Assembly: GCA_004298555.1 (NCBI GenBank)
Contig: SCQM01000178.1
Location: 1 to 43,698, forward strand
Direction of reading: 5' to 3'
Length of the DNA: 43,698 nucleotides
Source: Actinomycetota bacterium
GTDB taxonomy: Bacteria; Actinomycetota; Acidimicrobiia; Acidimicrobiales; Acidimicrobiaceae
Below, one piece after another: positions 29,109-39,511 of this stretch (positions are counted from its first letter, which is position 1; every line of letters starts with the position of its first letter). The position numbers and the translations under genes were made by a program. The notes under the pieces were generated by a model. It saw only the letters and a list, made by a program, of their open reading frames with translations. It ran no database searches and was not told the origin of the DNA.

Positions 29109-30443
29109 TCATGAAAGCAGGCGCGGAAAATGGAACCTTCCCCGCTCTGGCGATAGTGCATCAATTATGTCATCGGCCAGAATTCTGCCAACCGGCCGCT
29201 GGTTCACTGCCACAACAATTGAAAAGCGCCGCGAGCCAATGAGTCTCTCGGCCACCTGGTCTATAGACACCCCGGGTTCGACAACCACGGGATCTTCCGA
29301 GATGAGTTCCGATATAGCCGAATCGGGATCGGCAAGGGCAATATCGAAAAGCGAAACTTCCCCAAGCAGAAGGCCTGCATCATCGACAACCAGAACGCCG
29401 TCGATCTCGTCCTTGTGATCGCGATGCGATTCTAGCTGCGACCTCACCTCGCTGACGGTTTCTCCCGGAAGAGTTTTGATGAACATCGTTGTCATGACAC
29501 CGCCAGCAGTATCCTCGGCAAACTCCAGCAAGTTGCCCAAAACACGGGCAGCGCTAGGCTCCATCAGCTCCAATATCTCATCCCTTTCGTCTTCATCGAG
29601 ATCCCTTAGGGCTTCAACCGCCTCATCTGGCTCCATGGCCGAGACAATGTCTGCTGCCACTTCAGGCTCTGACTCTCTAAGAAGCGCCTCCCGCTCCTCG
29701 GGCTCCATCTCCTCAACGGCATCCGCAGCAGTCTCAATATCCAGTGCGGACAAAAGCCCCTGGCGCTCCGGCCTGCCAAGATCCTCGAGCAGATCTGCAA
29801 GTTCGCTGGGACGCAGTCTTTTGATTCCCTGGTGCGTGCTCCGGAGTTTTACCGCCCCGGTGTGCTCGTCAAAAGGAGCTACGGCGGCCCAGTCCAGCAC
29901 TTTTTCCGGGGTGGCCGTCGAGCGGAATCTTATCGGGCCGAGCCTTCTCAGCAATGAGTACATGCTCACATCCACTCCAACCAGCCTGAGCCGCCCAAGA
30001 GCGTGGGCCAGGAACACATCGGCGGCGCGCAATACCTGTACGCCATCGACATCAACCAGCTGGTGATCCAATATTTCTTTTCCGAGCAACACTTCTCCAG
30101 GACGCTGCGTAAAGTCGCGCAGGTCCAGCGTGGAGGAGGACAGGATGACGGAATCACGCGAGAACGTTTCAACCCTGTCGATGTCGACGAATGCTACCCT
30201 TCGCCCAACCTTTACCAAAATTCCAGTTACAGGCGGATAATCAGAATCTTGAGACCACCGCACCACGACATCAACGAGGCGGCCGATCTCGGACCCAGTT
30301 TGGTTTCTTACCGGCTTGCCGGAAAGCCCTGCGAAAGAAATTATTGACTCTCTAATGCTTTTGATGGTCAACAGACGCTGCGATCTCGACTCGCGCATGT
30401 CCTTGATCCGGCGGGGATTCAGCAGAATTGGCTTTCGTGCCAT
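29109..30443 (-). CDS. MgtE-like cytosolic protein: PRC-barrel-like, MgtE_N and CBS pair, no channel
   Basis: This 444-residue soluble protein has PRC-barrel-like segments (about 35-115 and 119-175), an MgtE N-terminal helical domain (about 208-310, acidic helices such as LEELMEP-type repeats), the classical junction EDTAGGVMT (310-318), and two CBS motifs (about 316-430). The MgtE membrane channel that normally follows is absent. In MgtE these cytosolic domains sense Mg2+ and gate the pore. Here they may control the Nramp-type transporter encoded next. GGAGG lies nine bases before the ATG but inside a predicted hairpin. Relatives of this domain set occur in other actinobacteria, including one annotated as conserved in Mycobacterium. 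Confidence 0.85.
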   Translation of the reverse strand: MARKPILLNPRRIKDMRESRSQRLLTIKSIRESIISFAGLSGKPVRNQTGSEIGRLVDVVVRWSQDSDYPPVTGILVKVGRRVAFVDIDRVETFSRDSVILSSSTLDLRDFTQRPGEVLLGKEILDHQLVDVDGVQVLRAADVFLAHALGRLRLVGVDVSMYSLLRRLGPIRFRSTATPEKVLDWAAVAPFDEHTGAVKLRSTHQGIKRLRPSELADLLEDLGRPERQGLLSALDIETAADAVEEMEPEEREALLRESEPEVAADIVSAMEPDEAVEALRDLDEDERDEILELMEPSAARVLGNLLEFAEDTAGGVMTTMFIKTLPGETVSEVRSQLESHRDHKDEIDGVLVVDDAGLLLGEVSLFDIALADPDSAISELISEDPVVVEPGVSIDQVAERLIGSRRFSIVVAVNQRPVGRILADDIIDALSPERGRFHFPRLLS

Positions 30444-30451
30444 TAGGACTG

Positions 30452-30471
30452 CCCTCCTTTCAGATGGAGAG
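30452..30471 (-). promoter_or_regulatory. hairpin sequestering the SD of the MgtE-like gene
   Basis: On the minus strand CTCTCC (30466-30471) can pair with GGAGGG (30452-30457), giving six pairs with one G-U and an eight-base loop. The 3' arm is the SD of the MgtE-like gene. The hairpin begins 24 bases after the upstream ORF's stop, so translation of that ORF could affect it. Confidence 0.5.
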
Positions 30472-30494
30472 ACGCCCCCGGATCGAATCTGTGC

Positions 30495-30596
30495 CTAAAC
30501 TGCGGTCCGTTCAGGAATCGAAATTGGCAGAGCAGTCGAGAGGGACGTCATGGATGAATAGTTGAAGTCGGTACTGTGAGGTTCACTCGGCTTCAC
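30495..30596 (-). CDS. 33-codon upstream ORF / possible leader peptide
   Basis: A GTG-started ORF of 33 codons ends with TAG 51 bases before the MgtE-like gene. The peptide begins MKPSEPHSTDF and ends LPISIPERTAV; it is rich in Ser, Thr and Pro and has no membrane segment. Its main support is the very strong SD upstream. Leader peptides before Mg2+-transporter genes (for example mgtL) are known in enterobacteria; this one shares no visible sequence with them. It may also be a small protein in its own right. Confidence 0.5.
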   Translation of the reverse strand: MKPSEPHSTDFNYSSMTSLSTALPISIPERTAV

Positions 30597-30600
30597 TGAC

Positions 30601-30612
30601 AATCACCTCCTT
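30601..30612 (-). promoter_or_regulatory. unusually complete Shine-Dalgarno site
   Basis: The minus strand reads AAGGAGGTGATT. Eleven bases (AAGGAGGTGAT) are complementary to the usual 3' end of 16S rRNA. The GGAGG core is nine bases from the GTG at 30596. This far exceeds the SD sites of other genes in the window, and GAGGT in it could pair with ACCTC a little downstream inside the ORF. Confidence 0.7.
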
Positions 30613-30741
30613 GACTCGGCCAACAAAACACAGTATTACCTGCATTGATAAGAATAGCTGAAAATCTTGGCAAAACTATGCAAAATACTGGAGATTGCCT
30701 CGATAAATTGCAAAGTGGACCAGCAGGCGACGCGACTGGGT

Positions 30742-31452
30742 CTACCCGGGTTTGGTGCCGAAAACTATTCCGGCTTCAGCCACCACAGAATCAGAGCCAA
30801 TGTCTTGGAAACCTGCCTGCTCGAAAAGACGAACCCATGCGTGCTGCGAAATCGGCTTTTCCTGAACTCTTGCAAGGTATCTTGCGGAATTCTTGGCTAT
30901 TCGCCACCAGCCCCCAGGCCCTTTTCTTAGCAAGATGGACACCTTGGAAGCGATTATCTGCCGATCCTGCTTCCTCCCACCCCGCCCGAACATCATATCT
31001 CCAAATACCATGCGGCCATTGGGTTTCAACCAATGGAACCCCTGGCTAACCACCCACCGCTTTTGCTCATCACTTAAATGATGGAGCGCATAATTGGACA
31101 GAATCAGATCGAAGGATCCCTTGGCAAATTCGAGTTCCTGAATCGATGCAGTCATAGTCTTTACGTTTCCAAGACCGTTCTGGGTCAATTTGGAGTTAAG
31201 AAGTTCAATCATACGGGGTGATATGTCTACCCCAATTACCGACTTGACTTTATTTGAAACCGGAATGGCAAGTTGGCCGGATCCGCAACCCAAATCGAGA
31301 ACTTCGCATTCCGAAGTGGGATTCGCTTTGGCGATCAAGGCCTCAATCACCCTGCCCAAGCCTGGATTTTCTGAATGATCCCATGTCTCAGCTCTTTTGG
31401 TCCACACCGACCGCTGCACGGCTAATCCAAGCTTCTCAATAACTGACGACAA
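30742..31452 (-). CDS. class I SAM-dependent methyltransferase
   Basis: I take the TTG at 31452 as start (236 residues) because GGGAG lies six bases upstream; a TTG 15 codons earlier is also in frame. VLDLGCGSGQLAIPV is motif I, VIGVDISPRMIELL motif II, FDLILSNYALHHL motif post-I, and WLKPNGRMVFGDMMF motif III. The fold suits a small-molecule or lipid methyltransferase; the substrate is unknown. It lies downstream of the MFS genes and upstream of the leader ORF, all on the minus strand. Confidence 0.85.
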   Translation of the reverse strand: MSSVIEKLGLAVQRSVWTKRAETWDHSENPGLGRVIEALIAKANPTSECEVLDLGCGSGQLAIPVSNKVKSVIGVDISPRMIELLNSKLTQNGLGNVKTMTASIQELEFAKGSFDLILSNYALHHLSDEQKRWVVSQGFHWLKPNGRMVFGDMMFGRGGRKQDRQIIASKVSILLRKGPGGWWRIAKNSARYLARVQEKPISQHAWVRLFEQAGFQDIGSDSVVAEAGIVFGTKPG

Positions 31453-31776
31453 AACTATCTCCCACTTCAGTAGCTCAGGACTTCTAAAACCGCACAAAAC
31501 CTAGGCCTAAACCAGATAACTTACCTCTATCCCAAAACCTTCCGGCCTTGTCGAACTCCTAAGATGCCGACGGGTAAAGGCAAATGTTCGGGAACCGATC
31601 CCTATCCCAATTGGTAGAGACTGCTTTAATGGCATTAACAACTTAACAAGATAGCGGCCCAAAATCAGAGCAAAATGAATTAGCTGGTGACACCGTGTGC
31701 AATGTGTGAATTAGAGCCTCTTACCAGTACAAATGAGACCGTGTCCGACTAGTGGCATGTTGACAGTTTCGGCGGT
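31453..31776. other. intergenic stretch without recognised gene
   Basis: These 324 bases separate the MFS gene from the methyltransferase. I see no ORF with an SD and coding-like composition and no tRNA. A small palindrome TTAATG-G-CATTAA lies near 31625-31638. A promoter for the methyltransferase is expected here; a TTCGAC followed 18 bases later by GATAGA on the minus strand is a weak candidate. Confidence 0.4.
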
Positions 31777-33132
31777 TCAGCCGGCTTCTTTGAACTGCAA
31801 CAGCGTCTTGAACCGAGTCTTGTATTGGGAGAACATCCCAATTGCCTCGCCAGAGTCACTAACCAGCTCCATGTCTGCAGCCCGCAACGTGACGATAGAC
31901 GCCCTAGGGGATTTCTTCATCACATGCATAAGTCCGTATGCGCCGGCAACTATAGCTGCAATGCCACCAATTACGATTGAATAGCGCGCTCCAAAATGCT
32001 GGCCTACGAAGCCAACTATAGGTGCGCCTACCGGAGTTGATCCGAGAAATGCCACGGTGAAAAGCGACATCACTCTTCCCCTCATCATTGGATCCGAGTT
32101 CAGTTGCAGCGTAGAGTTTGCGATCGAAATGAAAATTATCGATGCCGCACCCATGGGCACCATGGCCACCATGGCCCAAACGGGACTCGGCATGAAGGCG
32201 GCAATGAGTATGAGCGCACCAAAGCCCAGAGATGTAACGGCAAGGCTCGTGATGCTTGTCCTGGGAAACGTCGCCCCAAACAGACCGCCCATCACTGCTC
32301 CGACACCCATGAATGCCATGAATGCCGCATAAGTGCCTGCCCCTTGGTGAAACGTCGAACTTGCAAAGAGAGGGAAGGACACCTGAAATTCAAAGGCCAT
32401 CGTTCCCACCAGCACCATCATCACCAGTGGCACCTTCAGATATTTGGATGACTTCACATATTTAAATCCCTCAACCAGCTGGCCCTTAGATCTGATCACC
32501 CTCTCTGAAACATTCAGCTCGCCCACCCTCATGGCCAGTAATGCACCTATTACCGCGATAAAGGAAGCAGCATTCGCGATGAAAAGGGACCCTGTTCCTA
32601 ATGCATAGATGATCACTCCCGCGATGCCGGGTCCGATTATGCGGGCGGAATTCATCACAACCGCGTTGAGACTAACGGCGTTGGCCACGTCACGGTTCTC
32701 CACCATTTCACTTACAAAAGACTGACGAGATGGGTTGTCTATAGCGTTTGTGATTCCCAGCCAGACTGAGATGGCGTAAACCATCCACATCTGAATTGCG
32801 CCAAGTTCTGTCAATACCCCCAGCAGGAGGGATGCTACCGCCAGCGAGCTTTGGGTGGCAATAATTATCCTGCGCTTATTGAGCTGATCGGCAACCAGCC
32901 CTCCCAGCGGACCCAAAAGCAGAACAGGTACAAATTGAGCTGCCAGAACCGCCCCCAGAGCAACACCGGAGCCTGTCATTTTGAGTACCAGCCAGGATAA
33001 CCCGACTGTTTGCATCCAGGTACCTGACACAGACACCAGCTGCCCTGCCATATATAGCCTGTAGTTGTGGCTCTTCAGGGACTGGAATGTTCCAAACTTG
33101 ACTCTTTGCGGGTTATTCAATATACCTCTCAA
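31777..33132 (-). CDS. MFS transporter (MFS_3 / EntS-like)
   Basis: This 451-residue protein has about twelve membrane helices. FQSLKSHNYRLYMAGQLVSVSGTWMQTVGLSWLVLKMTGSG at the N-terminus is typical of this MFS branch; the loop between helices 2 and 3 has PLGGLVADQLNKRR, the MFS motif A. Related proteins export siderophores or drugs. The start is TTG with no clear SD. The cytosolic tail of about 40 residues has no recognised domain. It is followed 114 bases upstream by a second MFS gene on the same strand. Confidence 0.88.
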   Translation of the reverse strand: MRGILNNPQRVKFGTFQSLKSHNYRLYMAGQLVSVSGTWMQTVGLSWLVLKMTGSGVALGAVLAAQFVPVLLLGPLGGLVADQLNKRRIIIATQSSLAVASLLLGVLTELGAIQMWMVYAISVWLGITNAIDNPSRQSFVSEMVENRDVANAVSLNAVVMNSARIIGPGIAGVIIYALGTGSLFIANAASFIAVIGALLAMRVGELNVSERVIRSKGQLVEGFKYVKSSKYLKVPLVMMVLVGTMAFEFQVSFPLFASSTFHQGAGTYAAFMAFMGVGAVMGGLFGATFPRTSITSLAVTSLGFGALILIAAFMPSPVWAMVAMVPMGAASIIFISIANSTLQLNSDPMMRGRVMSLFTVAFLGSTPVGAPIVGFVGQHFGARYSIVIGGIAAIVAGAYGLMHVMKKSPRASIVTLRAADMELVSDSGEAIGMFSQYKTRFKTLLQFKEAG

Positions 33133-33246
33133 ACCAATTGTTAATTCTGATAATTCAATTCATTGTTCGCATTCACACCGGGGTTACACAGGGAAACTGG
33201 AACCACCCTTTGAAACCATCGAAACAGCCAGATGCCCAACAAATCT

Positions 33247-34881
<1,635 letters not shown>

Positions 34882-34967
34882 CTAACTATCGAAGAAAACA
34901 TTCCACTACAAAACCTTTAAATATACAAAAGTAATTCTACCCGTTCCTAGGCCTGGGGGTTCAGACA

Positions 34968-35669
34968 ATGTGCGGCAGATTTGTTCAAATCGACTCGACC
35001 ATTGCCCGGCTCAAGTCAATACTCGACTTTCACCCAAGCCTGGATACCTATGCCCCCCACCGCCACCAAATCGAGAGCTACAACATTGCGCCTGACAGCA
35101 AAGTAACGGTAATCAGGGCTCGCGATGGCAATCTCGCGCTCACGGAAATGCTGTGGGGAATCAAACCTCAATGGTTCCGCGATTCGAGCCGCAGTCTTAT
35201 CAACGCCAGAGCAGAGACTTTACTGAAGAAACCAACATTTCGTAAGCTTCTCAAACAGAAGATAATAATCCCTGCTGAAGGATTCTACGAGTGGCAAACT
35301 CAACAAGGCCAACAGAAAAGGCGGGCCAAAATCCCATACTATTTTTATCGGGCCGATGACAACCCGCTACTTCTTGCTGGCCTATATGAGAAATCAGCCA
35401 ATCCAGAGACGGGTGAGGTGGTCGACACCTTCGTCATCTTGACCACCAACCCTAACGAGATGATGGCGCCCTATCATGACAGAATGCCCGTAATCCTCGA
35501 ACCATCGCGGGCTGCTAACTGGATCATGGCGGAGACTACAGAAAACCTGATTAATGAAATCGCGGTGCCGCCTTCAAATCACCTACTGGCGACCCGTCAG
35601 GTCAGCACGCGGGTCAACTTTTCAGGAGTGGACGGACCCGAACTGATAGCTGGAATCGAGAACGAATAA
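34968..35669 (+). CDS. SOS response-associated peptidase (SRAP / YedK / HMCES family)
   Basis: This 233-residue protein covalently caps abasic sites in single-stranded DNA. It begins MCGRFVQ, so after Met removal Cys2 is the nucleophile. SYNIAP, NARAETLLKKPTFR, GFYEWQ (catalytic Glu) and TTNPNEMMAPYHDRMPVIL (active-site His) are in the family order, and the length is normal. It lies between a divergent MFS gene and the convergent dxs. No LexA-type operator is recognised upstream. Confidence 0.93.
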   Translation: MCGRFVQIDSTIARLKSILDFHPSLDTYAPHRHQIESYNIAPDSKVTVIRARDGNLALTEMLWGIKPQWFRDSSRSLINARAETLLKKPTFRKLLKQKIIIPAEGFYEWQTQQGQQKRRAKIPYYFYRADDNPLLLAGLYEKSANPETGEVVDTFVILTTNPNEMMAPYHDRMPVILEPSRAANWIMAETTENLINEIAVPPSNHLLATRQVSTRVNFSGVDGPELIAGIENE

Positions 35670-35704
35670 CCACTTGGCACCGTGCTTTTCAGCCTGTCAG
35701 CGAT

Positions 35705-37588
35705 CTAGATTCCAGCAAGGCCCCCGGTAACGGAATTTGCAATCCCGGCAGCATCTAGGCCAATATTGGCAAGTATGTCGTCTGCTTTGCCTTGGGCGAT
35801 ATACGTGACTGGAATTCCAAGTTCCCTGAAGCGTCCCGAGTATCCTTCAACTTTCTCGAGGTTGTATCTCAGATGAGTGCCATAACCGCCGGGAACAAAT
35901 CCGTCTTCGATCGTGACCACAAGCCGATGGGCAGCCAGCTTGCGCAAATAGGAATCGCCAAATTCGGTCAAAATCCTCGCATCCCACACCGAGGCGGAAA
36001 TGCCTGACTCAGCTAACAGTTCTGCAGCATGAAGAGCGGGGGCCACCATCTTCCCTACTGCCACAAGCGCGACCTCGCTTCCGCTGACAAGGCATCTCGG
36101 TTCAATATTTTTAGAACTCGAAATCCGTAACCCTGCCGGTCCTGGAGTCTTGGGGAATCTGATCATCGACGGGCCTGGCAATGAGAGCGCGTATTCCAGC
36201 ATTGGATCCACGTCCTCAAGACAACCGGGCGCCAACACGGTCATGCCTGGAATAGCCAGGAATTCAATGAGGTCCAGCACGCCGTGATGCGACGGCCCGT
36301 CGTCTCCGGTTATTCCTGCCCGGTCCAGGATGAACACAACCGGCAGCCCATGTAGGCCAACATCAAGATTAACCTGGTCAAAGGCCCTGGCTACGAAGGT
36401 GGAGTAGATTGCAACGACTGGTTTGAGGTTCCCCATTGCCATCCCGGCAGCGGCAGTTACCGCGTGGGCCTCTGCGATGCCCACATCAAAGAATCGCTCC
36501 GGATATCTCTCCTGGAACCCCAAAAGTCCCGTTGGCGCTGGCATTGCAGCGGTTATGGCGACGATTTCAGGCGACTTTTCGGCCTGGTCCAGAAGAGACT
36601 GCGAAAACACCTCGGTGTAGGATCCATACTCAACCTCGGCTAGCAGCTCCGGCTGGGCCACCTTTAGGTCGTGAAGGCGCTGGACCTCGTCATCTTCCGC
36701 CGGACCATAGCCCCGACCCTTTTCGGTCAAGACGTGGACGACGATAGGGCCATCCCAATTTTCGGCGTTGGCAAAGGCGTACTCCATTGCGGCAATATCA
36801 TGCCCCTCAATAGGTCCCGTATAGCGCACCCCTAGGGATTCGAAAAACACTCTTGGCTCAATCACCTCGCGAAGTGCAGATGTGATTCCCGCAATCCCTG
36901 AAACGGCCAGGCCACCCACCGCGGGCAGCTCAGCAATCATCTGTCTGATCTTGGCTCTTGCCTGTATATATGAAGGATTCAGCCTGAGGCGCGTCAAGCC
37001 GGACGATAGCTTCGATACCGTAGGCGCGTAGGAACGGCCATTGTCATTCCAGATGATAATAACCCGCTTTCCCGCATGGCCGATGTTGTTTAATGCCTCG
37101 TAAGCAAGGCCTCCGGTTAGAGCTCCATCGCCAACGACTGCCACGACAGCACGCGGTTCTTCGCTAGGACCGACGCCAACAGTTGGCTCATAACCGAGCT
37201 CTAAAGCTGTGGAAATTCCGTAGGCATAAGACAATGCCGTCGATGCATGAGAATTTTCTATCCAGTCATGAGGAGATTCCTTGCGGGATGGATAGCCCGA
37301 CAGCCCGTCACTCTTGCGCAGCGCTGAAAAACCGTCCATACGCCCCGTCAGCAGTTTATGAACGTATGCCTGATGGCCCGTGTCAAAGAGAATGATATCC
37401 CTTGGCGAATTGAAGACTCTGTGTAGAGCAATGGTTGTCTCGACTATACCGAGATTCGATCCAAGGTGCCCGCCAGTCTCTGTAACTGTGTCTACGATAA
37501 ACTGCCGAATCTCGCTGCACAATTCCTCGAGTTCACCGCTATCGAGTGAACGCAAATCCTCCGGGCTCTTAATTTTTTCTAGGATCAT
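35705..37588 (-). CDS. dxs: 1-deoxy-D-xylulose-5-phosphate synthase
   Basis: Dxs joins pyruvate and glyceraldehyde-3-phosphate using ThDP in the first step of the MEP isoprenoid pathway. At 627 residues it has GHLGSNLGIVE, LFDTGHQAYVHKLLTGR (ligand His), GDGALTGGLAYEALNN (Mg/ThDP site), HVLTEKGRGYGPAE, and a transketolase centre with DVGIAEAHAVTAAAGMA (catalytic Glu) and DRAGITGDDGPSHHGVLD. It lies with a membrane protein and a polyprenyl synthase on the same strand, consistent with isoprenoid supply. Confidence 0.97.
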   Translation of the reverse strand: MILEKIKSPEDLRSLDSGELEELCSEIRQFIVDTVTETGGHLGSNLGIVETTIALHRVFNSPRDIILFDTGHQAYVHKLLTGRMDGFSALRKSDGLSGYPSRKESPHDWIENSHASTALSYAYGISTALELGYEPTVGVGPSEEPRAVVAVVGDGALTGGLAYEALNNIGHAGKRVIIIWNDNGRSYAPTVSKLSSGLTRLRLNPSYIQARAKIRQMIAELPAVGGLAVSGIAGITSALREVIEPRVFFESLGVRYTGPIEGHDIAAMEYAFANAENWDGPIVVHVLTEKGRGYGPAEDDEVQRLHDLKVAQPELLAEVEYGSYTEVFSQSLLDQAEKSPEIVAITAAMPAPTGLLGFQERYPERFFDVGIAEAHAVTAAAGMAMGNLKPVVAIYSTFVARAFDQVNLDVGLHGLPVVFILDRAGITGDDGPSHHGVLDLIEFLAIPGMTVLAPGCLEDVDPMLEYALSLPGPSMIRFPKTPGPAGLRISSSKNIEPRCLVSGSEVALVAVGKMVAPALHAAELLAESGISASVWDARILTEFGDSYLRKLAAHRLVVTIEDGFVPGGYGTHLRYNLEKVEGYSGRFRELGIPVTYIAQGKADDILANIGLDAAGIANSVTGGLAGI

Positions 37589-37727
37589 TTATGCCTATAC
37601 CCTTTGCCCAAGCTGCACTCGAATCCAAGCCTAAGCACAATGGAAGGTTTTGCGCCGCAGGGCTAGCATTAAAGTTCAGCGATTACCCATTTACTAGTTA
37701 TAACTCTCTTAGTCAGACCAATTGTGG

Positions 37728-39392
37728 TCAGCTGCAACCACTGCTTACATCGCCGGCCAATACTTCTATCACTCTTCTGAGACTCAAATCGAATACAAGC
37801 CTATTTGGTCCGGGATTGTTAATGATCCAAATTGTCATGCCTCCAGTGTTCGCACAGACTGTTCCGTCACTCACTTTGAAATAAGGGCTGTAAAAGAGAC
37901 TCAGGCTGTAAATGCCAGGTAATTGGGCGTCGATACTCACGGAATTGATGCCAATCCTGGCACCAATATAGGTTCCATTTGGAGCGCGCACAGTTGTAGT
38001 AGGTTCAGGTACCCCGAAAATCCGGCTTTTCCCAATATCCGCGATGAGGCGGAGGCCTGACTTCCCAGAACTGATCAGCTGGGCCTCATCCACAGAAGAG
38101 AAATCGTACGGGCCTGGCGGCAACACCACCAAAGAAACGCCAGACCTTCTGAGCCAGGATAGGTACTGGCTTTGAGAGAATGCCGCTTGGCTATAAAGAA
38201 TCTGGTTTTGAGGAAAATCATCCTGACGAAACCAGCCACGAACAATCGTGAACCCCATTTCCGGCAAGTAGTAAGCCCCCTGGTGATTGGATGTATCAAC
38301 CAGCTCGATGCGGCTTCCGGGCACGACGTTTCGCTCCAAAACTGGCTTAAGCTGACTCCAATAAGCACTATTCGACGTTTGGTAGATCCCGCTCGACAAA
38401 ATCTGGGAAAGTGGCATCAAATTCCATGCCAAGACGAGCAAAAGTAACACCGTGGCAATTATTCGGGAACTCAATTTACTTAGAGCGATCAGTGCGGTAA
38501 TGATGGGAAAAGAAAAATCGATGACACGTGCCGCATTTGAACCGAGATTTGACCCGCTCAAGAACGCAACCAAGTTGAAAAGTCCATATCCAATCATCAA
38601 GATCCGCAGTTGGCGGAAATAAACCAGATTTTTCGGCACCAAAAGGTAGCACAGAACGGTGAAGACCTCCACCAGGAGCAGATCGCTGGTCCAGTATGGA
38701 TAACGCCCATGATCCGGGAATGCCCTCAGAGACAGAAGCTGGACAACTAACAGAAAGGCCAATGTATAGAGATAGAAGCTGGTGGATATGCGCCGGACAA
38801 AATTCCCCAAATGGACCCTGGGCGCCAGAAGCTGAAACGGAATTTCTGCTACCGCGATTAGGAGGACAAGCGCCGCAAGAGCAAGCGGGCTTGAAAGCAG
38901 CACGAGCACGGCCATGATCAAAAACAAAAGCCTCCAGCCCAGGTGGTACATCACCAATGCCAGAAGCACAAAGACAACGCCCAAAAAAAAGGGCCACGCA
39001 CCAGTGAGGACCATGAAAGGAAGGACCAGCAGCGAAAGCCTCCGGCTTCCGTCAAAAGAACCGGGAAAGCAGCGATCAGAAAGCATAGATATGAGGCCGG
39101 TCAAAACTGCGATACTGAGCACAGCGACGGTCTTGAGACCTATGAGATACGCGAGGAGGTAAAAGGCAAAGGAATAGTTCACAAAGCTGTAACGGCCCAG
39201 ATACCAGCGATTATCCCATAAATCAAATCCCTGGGCGCCAAAGATCTGCTGTAAATGCGAATGTGCCGCCTGATCGACTGCTGGAGGACCGAACACTACC
39301 AGCAGCACCGAGACGGCCAACGCGGCAGTTGCATAGATTCCTGCGCTGTAAGCGGTTCTGTCAAGCCTGGCATTGAGTTGAAGAACCGACAA
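37728..39392 (-). CDS. polytopic membrane protein, GT-C glycosyltransferase-like
   Basis: This 554-residue protein has roughly ten to twelve hydrophobic helices up to about residue 330, then a 210-residue soluble C-terminal part, probably outside. The first large loop reads PPAVDQAAHSHLQQIFGA; an acidic residue and His in the first outer loop of such proteins suit the GT-C fold that uses polyprenyl-phosphate sugars. No family could be named with confidence. The start is a TTG with GGAGG five bases upstream. It lies between the polyprenyl synthase and dxs, which fits a lipid-carrier-dependent role but does not prove it. Confidence 0.6.
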   Translation of the reverse strand: MSVLQLNARLDRTAYSAGIYATAALAVSVLLVVFGPPAVDQAAHSHLQQIFGAQGFDLWDNRWYLGRYSFVNYSFAFYLLAYLIGLKTVAVLSIAVLTGLISMLSDRCFPGSFDGSRRLSLLVLPFMVLTGAWPFFLGVVFVLLALVMYHLGWRLLFLIMAVLVLLSSPLALAALVLLIAVAEIPFQLLAPRVHLGNFVRRISTSFYLYTLAFLLVVQLLSLRAFPDHGRYPYWTSDLLLVEVFTVLCYLLVPKNLVYFRQLRILMIGYGLFNLVAFLSGSNLGSNAARVIDFSFPIITALIALSKLSSRIIATVLLLLVLAWNLMPLSQILSSGIYQTSNSAYWSQLKPVLERNVVPGSRIELVDTSNHQGAYYLPEMGFTIVRGWFRQDDFPQNQILYSQAAFSQSQYLSWLRRSGVSLVVLPPGPYDFSSVDEAQLISSGKSGLRLIADIGKSRIFGVPEPTTTVRAPNGTYIGARIGINSVSIDAQLPGIYSLSLFYSPYFKVSDGTVCANTGGMTIWIINNPGPNRLVFDLSLRRVIEVLAGDVSSGCS

Positions 39393-39420
39393 ACTGTCCT
39401 CCGAGCTGGGTTCTTAAATG

Positions 39421-39444
39421 GGCGGATGGCTCCTGTTATCCGCC
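39421..39444. repeat. inverted repeat in polyprenyl synthase / membrane protein gap
   Basis: GGCGGAT (39421-39427) and ATCCGCC (39438-39444) form a perfect 7-bp stem with a ten-base loop. No T run follows on either strand. It could be a weak terminator or RNA-stabilising hairpin within the transcript. Confidence 0.35.
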
Positions 39445-39511
39445 ATCATAACCCAGGTGCTGCGAAGTATTTCCACCCGAGCATAACAGCGAAGCTTTTG
39501 CGAGTCGGGGC

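Noticed and set aside
30444-30741. M-box or manganese riboswitch upstream of the MgtE-like gene
   Set aside because: I looked for conserved core segments of these riboswitches and did not recognise them; the upstream ORF and hairpin explain the region better.
31625-31640. TTGTTAATGCCA shared between the ilv leader region and the gap before the methyltransferase
   Set aside because: Matches of 12 bases between places in a 44-kb window are expected by chance, and the two contexts differ.
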